Assembly (NCBI GenBank): GCA_022925895.1
Contig: JAKSYS010000051.1
Coordinates: forward strand, 1 to 64,000
Origin: Fragilaria crotonensis
Lineage: Eukaryota > Bacillariophyta > Fragilariophyceae > Fragilariales > Fragilariaceae
Length of the DNA: 64,000 nt
Direction: 5' to 3'
The position numbers were made by a program, and so were the translations under genes. The notes below the pieces were generated by a model, which did no database searches, was not told where the DNA came from, and saw only the letters and a list, made by a program, of their open reading frames with translations. How positions within the stretch are numbered: position 1 is the first letter of the stretch; every line of letters begins with the position of its first letter. Shown in pieces: positions 62,717 through 64,000 of this stretch.

Positions 62717-64000
62717 TTGCATGGTTTGAGCGTATCTGGTACCTCTAGACAAGTGTCAACAACAGCATGGACGCCTCCCATGCAGCATGACCGAGAAATG
62801 GCCGCAGCGATGGAAGTTGTTCGAAGAACTGGTGCCGAAATTGCTTTTGTCGCTGGTGTTACCCAGGTTGGCCTGGACGACGACTTGCTTCGCATGCGAT
62901 CGAAAATGGTCGTGAATCATGGCTTCTCACAAATAAATAACCCTTGTAAGGGATTGGGAGTCATTCATCATGGTGCAGTTTCTGTTACTACTGGATTGTA
63001 CATTGGTGGGCATGTTGCAGCGCGTGGGGAATCGACTTTGGATTGTGTCAAAATCCTGCAGCGAAGTATGACAGGTCGCTCGTCCGAATCTCAAATCAGA
63101 CTTGATGGGAATACGTTTTTTTGGGATAGAGGATATGGAGGCATTGATTGGGAGGTGAACAGGTGGAGTATTGGAGTCGGGACATCCCTCTTGGGAACGG
63201 CCAAACGAATGAGATCATTTCCTTTTACCTACGACCAGAATCCAGGTCCGGACCGAGTCCTAATTGCGGAGAAAGGGGCCGCTGCAGAGTATTGGGCAAA
63301 GAAGCCATGCAGTACAGCAAGGACAGCTCCCGGTACGATTGCTGCGGAGCATTTTGCATGTGCTTACAGGAATGGCTTAGGCCGAGTCGTTCTGATGCAA
63401 ACAACTGAAAAGAACTGTGGCCCTGGAAACTATACCCTTGTAACTCGACGAAAACGAGATGACCTTCCAGAGCCAACAATTCACTCTGAGCTTGCGTTGT
63501 TCGAGACAAATAACATCATCCAATTGACAGCATCCCAACGCACACCAGAATGGTTCAATCAGCATCGCTTTCGCATCACTGGAACAGGTGCTCTTGCAGT
63601 GTGGCGGCACTTTGCCAGCTGTAGTTGATTGGGCAGTGGTGGAGGAGAGCAGTTGTCTACGAGTGTGAAGGCCACTTGTAATATCCTTGGATTAAAGTAT
63701 TAAGCTGAGCCCGCAGCAGATGATTGTACTGATGACAGAGATCGGGTTTACACCAGAGACGAGTTGTCCGCTTTTCCGATTGCGCAATTAAAGATTATAT
63801 GTTGTCTGAAGCTGCTTGCCGTGTCAGGCAACAAGTCATGCCTCATTGAAAGAATTCTTTCCTCAACTGGATTGATCCGGCCTGAAGCAGAGCACCCTGT
63901 GCTTGAGATCCTTCTCGAGAAGTGGTTCATGTCGCCCCTTGGTTCGTCGATGGCAATGCGAGAGGGGACCCTCAACGAGGCAAACGTGCTACCCAAGTTT
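62717..64000 (+). CDS. Mobile-element protein with DRGY block, SAP and YqaJ-like features (partial)
   Basis: An open frame 62717-63628 encodes about 300 residues with NTFFWDRGYGGIDWEVNRW, KRMRSFPFTYDQNPGPDR and LIAEKGAAAEYWAKK, then TASQRTPEWFNQHRFRITGT, which resembles the opening of YqaJ-type exonucleases (Q.s.eW...R...iT). Two in-frame stops (63626, 63702) follow. The same frame then continues as a SAP-like helix pair (ELSAFPIAQLKIICCLKLLA) and MSPLGSSMAMREGTLNEANV, matching the later YqaJ pattern (G..nE). An intron from about 63620 to 63708 would remove both stops. The 5' start is uncertain and the 3' end lies beyond the window. The likely source is a DNA transposon or another selfish element; the exact family is not known to me. 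Confidence 0.55.

Overview
The window is nuclear DNA of a photosynthetic stramenopile, almost certainly a diatom. Two genes point there: a fucoxanthin-chlorophyll a/c antenna protein (Lhcf type, with an ochrophyte-style ASAAAFAP plastid-targeting motif), and a giant myosin whose tail (IQ motifs, CBS modules, PB1 domain, C-terminal membrane anchor) matches the stramenopile class XXIX myosins. Genes are sparse, introns are few and short, and intergenic DNA is rich in GTAC and ACCGGT palindromes.

Layout. 1-691 is a terminal-inverted-repeat element. 0.7-2.4 kb is a palindrome holding an antenna gene (minus strand) and a truncated mirror copy. 2.4-5.5 kb holds a minisatellite and unrecognised relics. 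5.5-6.05 kb is a rearranged pseudogene of the myosin that lies 14 kb downstream. 6.2-8.9 kb and 17.8-18.7 kb carry a degraded, GC-richer gene of unknown nature. Between these halves sits an 8.8 kb DNA transposon (8940-17772) with imperfect inverted termini. It carries a CACTA/Plavaka-like transposase, a convergent accessory gene with a dioxygenase-like beta-helix domain, and a third, spliced accessory gene. 19.3-19.7 kb is a hAT-type MITE with a perfect 8-bp target duplication. 20.0-28.8 kb is the myosin (about 2,940 residues, 16 CBS domains). 29.0-29.7 kb encodes a probable thylakoid-lumen protein.

30-55.4 kb is a same-strand (minus) array of ten full, broken or truncated copies of a type II membrane protein that looks like a fucosyltransferase. 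A two-copy block within it has been duplicated as a unit, and a gene combining a nuclease-like domain with a protein kinase lies between the two blocks. The array also holds a foldback MITE, a second hAT MITE and a solo-LTR-like insertion. 55.6-56.8 kb is a nested repeat cluster, 57.6-59.8 kb a MORN-repeat gene, 61.2-62.1 kb a PIF/Harbinger transposase relic, and 62.7-64.0 kb a mobile-element protein with SAP and YqaJ-exonuclease-like features that runs off the window.

Several otherwise conserved genes (myosin, both antenna copies, the MORN gene) are out of frame only by single bases, mostly in homopolymers of 2-6 bases. Real pseudogenisation and consensus errors therefore need to be separated before these genes are called broken. 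The host genes share no obvious pathway. The window reads as a transposon-rich region with one locally expanding secretory-pathway gene family.
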